64,000 bases of DNA from an uncultured Acetatifactor sp. (GTDB taxonomy: Bacteria > Bacillota > Clostridia > Lachnospirales > Lachnospiraceae). Shown here in pieces: positions 16,778 through 25,075 of this stretch. Each line of letters opens with the position of its first letter. Position 1 is the stretch's first letter. The translations under genes were made by a program, and so were the position numbers. The notes below the pieces were generated by a model. The model searched no databases. It saw only the letters and a list, made by a program, of their open reading frames with translations, and was not told the origin of the DNA. The DNA lies in assembly GCA_910584235.1 (NCBI GenBank), contig CAJTZD010000016.1:1576-65575 (forward strand), read 5' to 3'.

Positions 16778-18208
16778 CTACAGGTCGTAGTACAGATTAA
16801 ACTCCGCCGGGTGGGGAATCTGCTCCATCTGCCGAAGCTCCGCCCGCTTTCTGGCCACCCAGATATCGATAAGCCTCTGGGGGAATACGCCGCCCTTTGT
16901 GAGATACCCATGATCGGCTTCCAGGGCGTCCAGTGCTTCTCCCAGGGATTTGGGCAGGCCCTGGATTTTTTTCTGCTCCTCCGCGGAGAGCGTATAAAGG
17001 TTAAAATCGTAAGGCCCCCAGCCGTTTGCCGCAGGATCGATCTTGTTCTCGATTCCGTCTAAGCCGGCCATGAGGATAGCCGCGTAGGCGTAATAGGGAT
17101 TGGCCGTGGCGTCCGGATTGCGCAGCTCAAAGCGCTTGGTCTCCGGGGACTTGGCATAGGCCGGAATTCGGATCACCGCGCTGCGGTTGGAGGTGGCATA
17201 ACCCACGGTCACCGGGGCCTCAAAGCCGGGTACCAGGCGCTTAAAGGAATTGGTGGAGGGATTGGTAAAAGCGCACAGAGAGGCAATATGCTTTAACAGC
17301 CCGCCGATGAAGTAATGGGCCGTCCGGCTTAAAGAAGAATATCCCTCCTCGTCATAGAACAGAGGCAGTCCGTTCTTGAACAACAGCATATGTACATGCA
17401 TGCCGCTGCCGGCCTCCTGATAGACGGGCTTGGGGAGGAATGTGGCGGTCTTGCCCTCCTGGGCCGCCAGATTCTTGATGATATATTTGATGATCATGGT
17501 ATTGTCCGCCATAGCGGGCATGTCGTCCAGCTCCACCTCGATTTCCATCTGGCCCGGGCCGCCCACCTCATGGTGATGGTATTTTACCCGGATGCCCCAG
17601 TCCTCCATCATCATGCACATCCGGCTGCGCAGGTCGTAGCCCGCGTCCTGTGGAGCCGAAATATGATAGCCGCCCTTGTGGGATACCTCGTAACCATTGT
17701 TCCCCGGTGTGTCCAGGCTTTGGTTCCAGTCAGCCTGCCTGGTGTCGATGCGGTAGCCGCACTGCCTGGGCGTCACCTGGAAGCGGGCGCTGTCGAAGAG
17801 ATAGAACTCGAACTCGGGTCCGATTACCATGCGGTCGGCAATGCCGCTTTCTTTCATATATTCCACGGCGCGGAGACTTACGTTCTTGGGATACTGGTCG
17901 AAAGGCTTGTTCTCGCCTTTGCCGATGGTGCATACATTGCCGCACATGGTCAAGGTGGGCACGGATGCAAAGGGATCTACATAGGCGGTGGAGGGATCCG
18001 GCAGGAACACCATATCGCTTTTTTCAATGGGCGCATAGCCGTAATTGGAGCCGTCGAAGCCGATACCGTAGGCAAAGGTATCCTCCCCGAACCGTTCCAC
18101 GGGAATGGTGATATGCCGCCAGCGGCCGTCAATGTCCGTCATCTTAAAATCGATCATGCGGATCTGCTTTTCCTGGCACAGGTTTCTGATTTCCGTAATT
18201 TTGACCAT
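16778..18208 (-). CDS. glnA: Glutamine synthetase, type I
   Basis: 476 residues. ATP-dependent condensation of glutamate and ammonia to glutamine. Seen: the beta-grasp N-domain (FKMTDIDGRWRHITIP, GFDGSNYGYAPIEKSDM), metal ligands in GPEFEFYLFD and HHEVGGPGQMEIEVE, the glutamate/ATP site HVHMLLFKNG, the flap-type region NSFKRLVPGFEAPV, and RSAVIRIPAY with SPETKRFELRNPDATANPY. The tyrosine adenylylation loop of enterobacterial enzymes is not obvious, as expected in Firmicutes. Weak hairpins lie between it and the upstream epimerase gene. No GlnR-type operator was recognised. Confidence 0.93.
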   Translation of the reverse strand: MVKITEIRNLCQEKQIRMIDFKMTDIDGRWRHITIPVERFGEDTFAYGIGFDGSNYGYAPIEKSDMVFLPDPSTAYVDPFASVPTLTMCGNVCTIGKGENKPFDQYPKNVSLRAVEYMKESGIADRMVIGPEFEFYLFDSARFQVTPRQCGYRIDTRQADWNQSLDTPGNNGYEVSHKGGYHISAPQDAGYDLRSRMCMMMEDWGIRVKYHHHEVGGPGQMEIEVELDDMPAMADNTMIIKYIIKNLAAQEGKTATFLPKPVYQEAGSGMHVHMLLFKNGLPLFYDEEGYSSLSRTAHYFIGGLLKHIASLCAFTNPSTNSFKRLVPGFEAPVTVGYATSNRSAVIRIPAYAKSPETKRFELRNPDATANPYYAYAAILMAGLDGIENKIDPAANGWGPYDFNLYTLSAEEQKKIQGLPKSLGEALDALEADHGYLTKGGVFPQRLIDIWVARKRAELRQMEQIPHPAEFNLYYDL

Positions 18209-18365
18209 GATTGCTACTCCTTTTTCGTCATATTAAAATTGTATTTCCGCATTTCTCCGGACAAGTTTCCGGTCACTGGGGCGGATGCTCTCCGGGCTGT
18301 CCGGAAATAAACCGGGCAAAGCGCCGAAATTGTCCGGCGGTCTGCCCGGGAGACCGATTGTGATC

Positions 18366-19247
18366 TCAGGCGATTTCGATAGTATAGGATGCCTCCCAGA
18401 CTTCGCCGGGGGCGATCCGGTTCCCCCATTTGCGCTCTTCCAGGGTACCCGTGAAATCCTCGCTGTCACATCTGCCGTACCAGGGCTCTATACACACGAA
18501 AGGCGCCGTGCTGCCGCCGGAGGGGGACCATACGCCGAACAGGGGAGCGTCCATGGTAACCTTTACATAGCTGCTTTTGTCCGGTCTGCACAAAGACACG
18601 GTATCCGTCTGGCTGTCCTCAATGACCAATGCGTCGTGGTCAAACAGGCTGTCTGTGAGGGGAAGCCTGCCCTCCTCCAGCCTATAGGCTTCCCTGCCGT
18701 CCAGAGCCAGGCCGTTTTTGCTGATTTTGGTGCTGACTACCTGGTCCACATCGCCGAAATCCAGGAAATAGGCGCTGCGCGCCGTGCCTGCGTCAATGGG
18801 GCAGTTGAAAGCGGGATGTCCGCCGATGGAAAAAGGCAGAGTCTCCCGGCCGGGATTCTCCACCTGCCACAGGACACGGACTCTGCAGCCCTGGATGCGG
18901 TAGCCCAGCTTCAGGAAGAAATCGTAAGGGTACTTCTCCAGCGTCTCCTGACTGGAATGGAGTCCGAACCAAATCTCGGTATCCGTCCGGGAGAGCAGCT
19001 CAAATTCCATGTCCCTGGCAAAGCCGTGCTGGGTCATGGAGTAGGTCTGTCCCTTGGTACGGTATTTCTTGTCTTTGGCGCTTCCCACGAAAGGGAACAG
19101 GATGGGGGAGGTGCGGTTCCAGTATCTGGCATCCGCGCACCACATGTATTCTGTGCCCGTATCCAGCTTCTTTAGGGATTTTAACTCGGCCCCCAGGCTT
19201 TCCACCCCAATGGAGATTTCACTGTTTTTCAATTCGTAGACTGACAT
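18366..19247 (-). CDS. Aldose 1-epimerase family protein (LacX/YihR-like)
   Basis: 293 residues of the galactose-mutarotase fold: an N-terminal GAELKSLKK strand, the His region TQHGFARDMEF, GGHPAFNCPI with the substrate-binding His, and the C-terminal EPWYGRCDS...FTGTLEERKWG. It interconverts alpha and beta anomers of a sugar or acts on a related sugar derivative. ATG 19247 was chosen because AGGAGG lies 5 bases upstream; the frame is open to 19286. It lies 157 bases upstream of glnA on the same strand, with two GC-rich inverted repeats between them, so cotranscription is uncertain. Confidence 0.85.
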   Translation of the reverse strand: MSVYELKNSEISIGVESLGAELKSLKKLDTGTEYMWCADARYWNRTSPILFPFVGSAKDKKYRTKGQTYSMTQHGFARDMEFELLSRTDTEIWFGLHSSQETLEKYPYDFFLKLGYRIQGCRVRVLWQVENPGRETLPFSIGGHPAFNCPIDAGTARSAYFLDFGDVDQVVSTKISKNGLALDGREAYRLEEGRLPLTDSLFDHDALVIEDSQTDTVSLCRPDKSSYVKVTMDAPLFGVWSPSGGSTAPFVCIEPWYGRCDSEDFTGTLEERKWGNRIAPGEVWEASYTIEIA

Positions 19248-19403
19248 GATAGCCTCCTTTTTTCGATAGTTATGTACTAATATCATATGCCATCAGGCCG
19301 GGGGCTGTCAAGGACCCGGACGAATCCGGGTGGGCATAAGCTTTCCGGCTTTGCTGGTATGCGCGGGAAAAGCATCTGTCCGGGACAGATTACTTCTCCA
19401 TGC

Positions 19404-19431
19404 TTGACAAAGCGCTGTGGTTTGATAGAAT
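19404..19431 (+). promoter_or_regulatory. Promoter of the GH5 gene
   Basis: TTGACA (19404-19409) and TAGAAT (19426-19431) are separated by 16 bases, about 90 bases ahead of the cellulase start. The rest of the 19248-19519 gap shows no further feature. Confidence 0.6.
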
Positions 19432-19519
19432 TTGAGATATACTGTCAGGGATGGCACTGAGACGGCAGGCGGTATGACAGGAAACGGGAAGTGAAAATAA
19501 AAGGATAGCAGGAGGGGAC

Positions 19520-21283
19520 ATGACCATGACCATCAGAAAGATGATAATGTGCGGCAGTGTGCTTTTAATAGGGATATTCTGTGCCGCAGGCTGCGGCCGG
19601 GTGCAGACCCCGGCGGGCGGGGGAAGCCCGGCGCAGGATAGCGTGACTGAGGAGCAGGAAGCGTCCGGAGCAGAAATCGGAGACGCGGGAATGGAAGCCG
19701 GAGAGGCAGAAAGGGAAGAGGCCGGGATCGGAGCGGACGGTGCAGAAAACGGAGAGCCCGGAGCCGGGATCGGAGCGGACGGTGCAGAAAACGGAGAGTC
19801 GGGAGCCGGGATCGGAGCGGACGGCGCAGAAGACGGAGAGTCCGGAGCCGGGATCGGAGCGGACGGTGCAGAAAACGGAGAGGCCGGGACCCGGACCGCG
19901 GGAACTCCGTGCCCCCTGTCCGTATCCGGCGCCCGGCTTACGGATCAGGACGGCAATCCGGTTCAGCTAAGGGGAATCAGCACCCACGGCCTGGCCTGGT
20001 ATCCGGAATACGTAAATGCGGAATGCTTTCGGCAGCTGAAAGAGGAGTGGGCCGCGAATGTGGTCCGACTGGCCATGTACACCGCGGAAAGCGGCGGATA
20101 CTGCACGGGCGGCAATCAGGAGGACTTAAAGGCCCTGGTAAAAGAGGGCGTAGAGTATGCCACGGACTGCGGACTCTATGTCATCATCGACTGGCACATC
20201 CTGTCGGACGGAAATCCCAATACCTACCTGGACCAGGCAAAGGAATTCTTTCGGGAGATGTCCGGGGAATACGCGGAATACGAGAATGTGCTCTATGAAA
20301 TCTGCAATGAGCCCAACGGAGGCGTCTCATGGAACGACATAAAGGCCTATGCCGAACAGGTCATCCCGGTTATCCGGGAACAGGATGCGGACGGCGTCAT
20401 CCTGGTGGGCACCCCGAACTGGTCCCAGTATGTGGACCAGGCTGCCGCGGACCCCATAACGGGCTATGACAACATCATGTACACCCTGCATTTCTACGCG
20501 GCCACCCACACGGATTCCCTGCGGGACACCATGGTGAAAGCGGTGGAAGCCGGCCTCCCCGTTTTTGTGTCGGAATACGGTATCTGCGATGCCAGCGGAA
20601 ACGGCGCCATCGACAGAACCCAGGCGGATAAATGGATGGAGGTCATGGACGAGTACGGCATCAGCTATGTGGCATGGAACCTGTCCAATAAATCGGAGAC
20701 TTCCGCAATCCTGAAAAACAGCTGCGGCAAGACAAGCGGCTTCAACCGGGAGGATTTGAGCGATTCCGGGGCGTGGCTTGTGGAGACGCTTGGGGGGAGC
20801 GGCAATGCAGGCGGCGCAAGCGCCGACGGTCCGATGGGCGATACGCATTTACCCGGAACGGGAAACGGCGCCGATACAAAAGCCCCCGGAGGCGATTCCG
20901 CGGATAAACCGGCATCCCCCGCCGTCCCCGGAACGGAAAGCGTACAAAATCCGCCAAAGAAACCTGCCGGTACCGAGCCCGGGGGGAAAAGCCCGGAATC
21001 GGATCAGCTGTCAGTACAGACAAAACTCATAAATTCCTGGGAACAGAATCAGGAAAGCTATTACCAATATGAAGCAACCGTTACCAATTCCGGGGACACG
21101 GCTTTGGACAGCTGGAAAATCATTCTGACCTTTGAGGGGGACATTACGCTGGAGAATGGCTGGAACGGAAACTATCAGACAGAGGGAAACACTCTGACAA
21201 TTACGAACATGGATTATAACGGATATCTGGATACCGGAGGCAGTGCGGAAAACATCGGATTCATTCTGAAGATTGCCCCCTGA
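19520..21283 (+). CDS. GH5 endoglucanase-type lipoprotein with repeat linker and CBM2-like domain
   Basis: 587 residues. An N-terminal signal peptide ends in a lipobox-like AAGC (Cys25), so the protein should be tethered outside the membrane. An acidic linker with four 14-residue repeats (68-123) follows. The catalytic GH5 domain covers about 130-425: general acid/base E264 in YEICNEPNGG, nucleophile E352 in FVSEYGICD, and IDWHILSDGNP. A Pro/Gly-rich linker leads to a C-terminal domain (about 495-587; YYQYEATVTNSGDTALDSWK...ITNMDYNGYLDTGG) that resembles CBM2-type cellulose-binding modules. It should cut beta-1,4-glucan or mannan at the cell surface. AGGAGG precedes the start. Confidence 0.9.
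   Translation: MTMTIRKMIMCGSVLLIGIFCAAGCGRVQTPAGGGSPAQDSVTEEQEASGAEIGDAGMEAGEAEREEAGIGADGAENGEPGAGIGADGAENGESGAGIGADGAEDGESGAGIGADGAENGEAGTRTAGTPCPLSVSGARLTDQDGNPVQLRGISTHGLAWYPEYVNAECFRQLKEEWAANVVRLAMYTAESGGYCTGGNQEDLKALVKEGVEYATDCGLYVIIDWHILSDGNPNTYLDQAKEFFREMSGEYAEYENVLYEICNEPNGGVSWNDIKAYAEQVIPVIREQDADGVILVGTPNWSQYVDQAAADPITGYDNIMYTLHFYAATHTDSLRDTMVKAVEAGLPVFVSEYGICDASGNGAIDRTQADKWMEVMDEYGISYVAWNLSNKSETSAILKNSCGKTSGFNREDLSDSGAWLVETLGGSGNAGGASADGPMGDTHLPGTGNGADTKAPGGDSADKPASPAVPGTESVQNPPKKPAGTEPGGKSPESDQLSVQTKLINSWEQNQESYYQYEATVTNSGDTALDSWKIILTFEGDITLENGWNGNYQTEGNTLTITNMDYNGYLDTGGSAENIGFILKIAP
19721..19888 (+). repeat. Four 42-bp tandem repeats in the GH5 linker
   Basis: Four units of 42 bases encode AGIGADGAENGE(P/S/A)G with very few substitutions, residues 68-123 of the cellulase. 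The unit length is a multiple of three, so copy changes keep the frame. Confidence 0.9.
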
Positions 21284-21313
21284 TTTTAAGACAACCATAC
21301 AAGCGAATTATAC

Positions 21314-21340
21314 AAACGCCCGAAATCCGGGCGTTTTGCA
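21314..21340 (+). terminator. Terminator after the GH5 gene
   Basis: AAACGCCCG and CGGGCGTTT pair around a 5-base loop and are followed by T-rich sequence, 30 bases past the stop codon. Confidence 0.85.
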
Positions 21341-21413
21341 TTTTCTGTTGTTTTAGAATGGCTTTGGCGTCAGCAAGCCTTGCGCTGAGAATTAATTTTT
21401 TTCAAATTTCCTA

Positions 21414-21450
21414 TTGACACACAACTGATTATAGTGTATATATAACATAT
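21414..21450 (+). promoter_or_regulatory. Promoter of the GntR-ABC operon
   Basis: TTGACA (21414-21419), 17 bases, then TATATA (21437-21442). The overlapping AT-rich stretch around AGTGTATATATAACAT is imperfectly palindromic. YtrA-type GntR regulators commonly bind at their own promoter, so autoregulation is likely but inferred. Confidence 0.7.
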
Positions 21451-21467
21451 AAACAGAAGAAAGGTTG

Positions 21468-21857
21468 ATGCCATTGAAACTATTACAGAATTCAGGAGTC
21501 CCCATCTACCAGCAGATTGCGGAGCAGCTGAGAGCGGACATACTGGCGGGTAAGCTAAAGGAGGGAGAATATCTCCCCTCGATCCGGGGACTGGCCAAGG
21601 ATCTGCGGATCAGCGTTATCACCACTATGAAAGCTTATGAACAGCTGGAGGCAGAGGGCCTTGTGACGGCAGCCCAGGGCAAGGGCTTCTATGTCAATGC
21701 CCAAGACAGCGAGATGCTGAAGGAACAGCACCTGCGCAGGGTGGAAGAGGCCCTGGCGGAGGCAATCCGCGCCGCCAGGATCGCCGGGATGACGGGGAAA
21801 GAGCTTCAGGAGATTCTCCGCACCCTGCTGGACATGCAGGACGAAAAGGAGAGCTAG
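21468..21857 (+). CDS. GntR-family regulator, YtrA subfamily
   Basis: About 130 residues: a winged helix (GVPIYQQIAEQLRADILAGK...LPSIRGLAKDLRISVITTMKAYEQLEAEGLV...GKGFYVN) plus a short helical tail that serves as a dimerisation arm. The missing large effector domain defines the YtrA group, which represses linked ABC transporters. An in-frame TTG at 21465 abuts the AGAAAGG site, so ATG 21468 is preferred. It is first gene of a four-gene operon with an ATPase and two membrane proteins. Confidence 0.88.
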   Translation: MPLKLLQNSGVPIYQQIAEQLRADILAGKLKEGEYLPSIRGLAKDLRISVITTMKAYEQLEAEGLVTAAQGKGFYVNAQDSEMLKEQHLRRVEEALAEAIRAARIAGMTGKELQEILRTLLDMQDEKES

Positions 21858-21906
21858 GAATCAGAACAGCCAGGATCAGGACAGTAAACAGGAGGAAAAG
21901 GATTAT

Positions 21907-22881
21907 ATGAGCAAAAAAGACGTAAAAACAACAAAAGAGATTCAATTTAATGACAAAACAGACCGGCCGGGCCAGACAGCACAAATGTGGCAAAAGGCGC
22001 TGCAGGCATGGAACCTGAAGAAAAACTTCAAAGGCTTTCAGCTTTCCGTCCCCGGGCTGGAGCTGCCAAAAGGCTTTGCCACTGCCCTCATCGGCGAAAA
22101 CGGAGCCGGCAAGACCACGCTGCTTAACATCCTCACCGGAATCCGCCTGGATTACAAGGGAGAGATCTCCTATTTCGGCAGGCAGGAAAAGGGAATCGAC
22201 GCCTCCGTGCAAGAAAGGATCGGCTATACGGGCCCTGGCAGCTATTTCCTGCCCCAATGGACCATTCGACAGGTAGAGGAGATCAGCGAGCTTCTCTTTG
22301 ACAATTTCCATAAGGACAGATACCGGGCGCTGTGTGAGGAGCTGGGCATCGGCGGAAGCGGAACGGATGTGTCAAAACAGGTAAAGAGCCTCTCCGACGG
22401 CAACAGAATGAAGCTCATGCTGGCCGCGGTTTTGGCCAGAGATACCAGCCTGCTGATCTTAGACGAGCCAGCCTCCCCCCTGGATCCCCTGATGCGGGAC
22501 AGACTCTGCGACATGATACGGAATTATCTGGACCAGGGCGGCGGAGAGAAAACGGTATTTTTCTCCACCCACAATATAGCCGATATGGAAAGCGTCACGG
22601 ATTACGCCATTATCCTGGAACACGGCAATATCGTGGAGGAGGGCTTTGTGGAGGAGCTGAAAGAGAAGTATATCTGTGTAAAAGGGGAGGCGGCTGACGC
22701 CGAAAGGGCCGGGGAGGCTATGTTCTCCATGCACAGAAGCGCCTATGGGTTCGAGGGCATCTGTCTGGCCAGGAATCTGGAACGGCTGGCGGGCATGGAC
22801 ATTACCCTGGAGACACCTACACTGTCCCAGATCGCAGTGGCCGTGATGAAAGCCAACACAAATCTCGGAAAGAAGGCATAG
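21907..22881 (+). CDS. ABC transporter ATP-binding protein (YtrB-like)
   Basis: 324 residues. Walker A GENGAGKTTLL, signature-region VKSLSDGNRMKLMLA (LSDG instead of LSGG), Walker B LLILDEPASPLDP and switch His in FFSTHNIADM. An unusual N-terminal extension of about 35 polar residues precedes the fold. The AGGAGG site is 10 bases ahead of ATG. It should energise the two following membrane proteins; YtrBCDEF-like systems respond to cell-wall-active compounds, so that role is possible here. Confidence 0.88.
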   Translation: MSKKDVKTTKEIQFNDKTDRPGQTAQMWQKALQAWNLKKNFKGFQLSVPGLELPKGFATALIGENGAGKTTLLNILTGIRLDYKGEISYFGRQEKGIDASVQERIGYTGPGSYFLPQWTIRQVEEISELLFDNFHKDRYRALCEELGIGGSGTDVSKQVKSLSDGNRMKLMLAAVLARDTSLLILDEPASPLDPLMRDRLCDMIRNYLDQGGGEKTVFFSTHNIADMESVTDYAIILEHGNIVEEGFVEELKEKYICVKGEAADAERAGEAMFSMHRSAYGFEGICLARNLERLAGMDITLETPTLSQIAVAVMKANTNLGKKA

Positions 22882-23538
22882 GTGGGGATGAGGAAGAAAA
22901 TAAAAAGCTATCTGGTGTTTACTTCTCTTTGGTACCGTTTTGGGGTATACCTGGCCATTCCGGCGGTACTTGCCGCAATCGGTCTGCTCATTGAGCGGGG
23001 CCTGCCCGGAGGCGGTCTGATCGTTATAAGCGTGCTTCTGCCTGTGGCGGAGATCATATCCGACAGCTGGCTCTTCGGCGGCATTCAGACGAAAGATTCC
23101 ATGAAGCTGGAGTATCTCAAAACCTCCGGGCAGGGGAAAGAACTGATACGAACCGCTCTTTGGACAGATCTGTTTCGGAAGCTATTGTCCGCAATCGTGA
23201 TCATGGCGCTGTTTAGCCTGGCCATGGTCATGGGGAAGGGAGAGGCGCCGGAGGCGGCAGGTACGGGCGGCTTCGGTAGCCTGTTATACCTGGTGCTGCT
23301 GTCCTGGCTGGTATCCGTATTGGGGACTTTTGTGTCCCGATACGCCAGTCTCGTCTGGATCAATCTCATAGTGAGCTATGGAGCCATGGTTCTGGCGATG
23401 TTGGGTATCTTTCTGCTGAGGCTGGCAGAACATATCCTGCTCATTGACCTTTTATTTGCAATATTTGGAATCCTGATGAGTACAGTGGCTGTGAAAGCCG
23501 CTGTGGAAAGGGTGGAAAGGAGCTATCATGATGAATGA
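22882..23538 (+). CDS. Membrane subunit of the GntR-linked ABC transporter
   Basis: About 218 residues with roughly six hydrophobic helices (for example LAIPAVLAAIGLLIERGL and LLYLVLLSWLVSVLGTFV) and a cytoplasmic loop SMKLEYLKTSGQGKELIRTA, as in ABC-2 permeases. Start is ambiguous: GTG 22882 directly follows the ATPase stop, and ATG 22888 lies two codons on. It overlaps the next gene by 11 bases, indicating coupled translation. Confidence 0.78.
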   Translation: MGMRKKIKSYLVFTSLWYRFGVYLAIPAVLAAIGLLIERGLPGGGLIVISVLLPVAEIISDSWLFGGIQTKDSMKLEYLKTSGQGKELIRTALWTDLFRKLLSAIVIMALFSLAMVMGKGEAPEAAGTGGFGSLLYLVLLSWLVSVLGTFVSRYASLVWINLIVSYGAMVLAMLGIFLLRLAEHILLIDLLFAIFGILMSTVAVKAAVERVERSYHDE

Positions 23539-24196
23539 CTGGAAACTGGGAATGAAGATGCTGCGGTACGGTTATGGCATAAAGATGTACTGCATTTTGG
23601 GAGGAATCGTGATTGTGCTGAACATTGCGGCCATCATTTTGGGAGGAACCACAGGGAACGCCATTCCCTCGGGTTATATGCTCCTGGTGGTGGGGATGCT
23701 GCCGGTGCAGGTACTCTTTTCTCTGAACATTACTGGCATGGTACAGGCCTCTCCGTGTAAAAAGAAGCTCCAGACCTCGGTTCCGGCACTGCTCAATTTC
23801 AGTATTATGACAGTTATGTATCTGTGCGAGGCCCTGGTCTGCGGTATTATGATTTTGGTCAATCCCCAGTGCCGGGAATGGATGGGAAACACTCTGGTAC
23901 TGATGGCGGGCCTGTTAGCGGTGACAATGCTGTATATGAGCGTGGCTTACAAATATTTTGTGGTATCCTCCCTATGCCTGATTCCCATTATCTGCATCGG
24001 GCTTACCGGAGGCATCATCGGCGACGGCCGGCTGACGGATCTTCTGAAAACGGACTTTTCCCTGGGCCAGGCGGTTTTGGCAGGTCTGGCGCTGTTGATC
24101 GTAGGAGCGCTGGGGCAGTATTTTATCTCGCTGCTGGTCTATAAAGCGCCGATGGATAAGATGAGCCAGGCCGCTCCCCTGCGGAAACTGATGTGA
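23528..24196 (+). CDS. Second membrane subunit of the GntR-linked ABC transporter
   Basis: 222 residues, about six hydrophobic segments (IKMYCILGGIVIVLNIAAII, SGYMLLVVGMLPVQVLF, VLAGLALLIVGALGQYF). A short cytoplasmic start and a loop QASPCKKKLQTSVPALLNF fit an ABC permease half. AAGGAG precedes ATG 23528; ATG 23531 is an alternative. It is last in the operon and is followed by a strong terminator. Confidence 0.78.
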   Translation: MMNDWKLGMKMLRYGYGIKMYCILGGIVIVLNIAAIILGGTTGNAIPSGYMLLVVGMLPVQVLFSLNITGMVQASPCKKKLQTSVPALLNFSIMTVMYLCEALVCGIMILVNPQCREWMGNTLVLMAGLLAVTMLYMSVAYKYFVVSSLCLIPIICIGLTGGIIGDGRLTDLLKTDFSLGQAVLAGLALLIVGALGQYFISLLVYKAPMDKMSQAAPLRKLM

Positions 24197-24227
24197 GGGA
24201 TTCCGCTCCCCGATGATCTGAAACGCA

Positions 24228-24258
24228 AACACCCCGCTCATGCCGGGGTGTTTTTTTC
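24228..24258 (+). terminator. Terminator of the GntR-ABC operon
   Basis: AACACCCCG and CGGGGTGTT form a 9-bp stem with a 7-base loop followed by a T run. Confidence 0.9.
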
Positions 24259-24279
24259 ACAAAATGTTCACAAAAATTA

Positions 24280-24321
24280 TTAGCACTCCCTCTTGACGAG
24301 TGCTAAAATGCGTGTTATAGT
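24280..24321 (+). promoter_or_regulatory. CIRCE operator and promoter of hsp20
   Basis: TTAGCACTC (24280-24288), a 9-base spacer and GAGTGCTAA (24298-24306) match the CIRCE inverted repeat exactly, the binding site of HrcA. TTGACG (24293-24298) and TATAGT (24316-24321), 17 bases apart, form the promoter, so the operator covers the -35 region. This predicts heat-inducible repression. Confidence 0.93.
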
Positions 24322-24413
24322 ACAGATAGAACAAAGGAAGAGAAACGAAACCGAATCAAATCCGGAGTTCGGGGAAACAATACTTTTAACTTCAGTGAAA
24401 GGAGATATGACTT

Positions 24414-24866
24414 ATGATGATGCCCAGTATTTTCAGAGATAATTTGTTTGACAGCTTTATGGAGGATTTCGCGTTTCCGTCGTTCCCTGACATGGACAGG
24501 ACCCTGTACGGCAAGCGCGCCGGGAACCTGATGAAGACCGATGTAAAAGAGACCGGAGACGGATACCAGGTGGACATGGATCTGCCCGGCTTCCAAAAGG
24601 ACGAAATCCGCATGGAGCTTGTGAACGGTAACCTTACCGTCAGCGCGGCCAAGGGCCTGAACAAGGACGAAAAGGATGAGAAAGGGACTTACGTAAGGCG
24701 CGAGCGCTATGCGGGAAGCATGAGCCGCAGCTTCTACGTAGGAGAGCATGTGACCGAGGAGGATATCCATCCCAAGTACGAGAACGGTATCCTGACGTTC
24801 CATATCCCTAAGGAAGAGAAAAAGGCAGTAGAGGAAAAGAAACATTACATCTCCATCGAGGGATAA
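24414..24866 (+). CDS. Hsp20 small heat-shock protein
   Basis: 150 residues. The alpha-crystallin domain runs from about residue 38 (KTDVKETGDGYQVDMDLPGF) to the closing beta strand with the A-x-x-x-n-G-v-L motif YENGILTFHIPK. The N-terminal arm (MMMPSIFRDNLFDSFMEDFAF) is the usual oligomerisation segment. It is an ATP-independent holdase in the cytoplasm. AAAGGAG lies 6 bases upstream of ATG. It is under a CIRCE site, and a DnaJ-type gene follows after a terminator. Confidence 0.93.
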   Translation: MMMPSIFRDNLFDSFMEDFAFPSFPDMDRTLYGKRAGNLMKTDVKETGDGYQVDMDLPGFQKDEIRMELVNGNLTVSAAKGLNKDEKDEKGTYVRRERYAGSMSRSFYVGEHVTEEDIHPKYENGILTFHIPKEEKKAVEEKKHYISIEG

Positions 24867-24928
24867 TGTTTTGCCGCAACCGTTCGGTGAACGGTCCGGA
24901 GGGTTACGGTATGCCACAGGTCGCCACG

Positions 24929-24960
24929 ATGCCCCGCAGGAGATGCTGCGGGGCATTTTG
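24929..24960 (+). terminator. Terminator after hsp20
   Basis: ATGCCCCGCA and TGCGGGGCAT form a 10-bp stem followed by TTTT. It separates hsp20 from the dnaJ-like gene. Confidence 0.8.
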
Positions 24961-25075
24961 ACGGACAGGACGTAGCGCGGCGGAATTGTTCTGTCCGATG
25001 CGGTGCGGAAGGAGCGGTATAGGGCCGGGCAGTGACGGGGAAACGCAGGCTGTTGCAGGACAGGGAGGAAAATAG

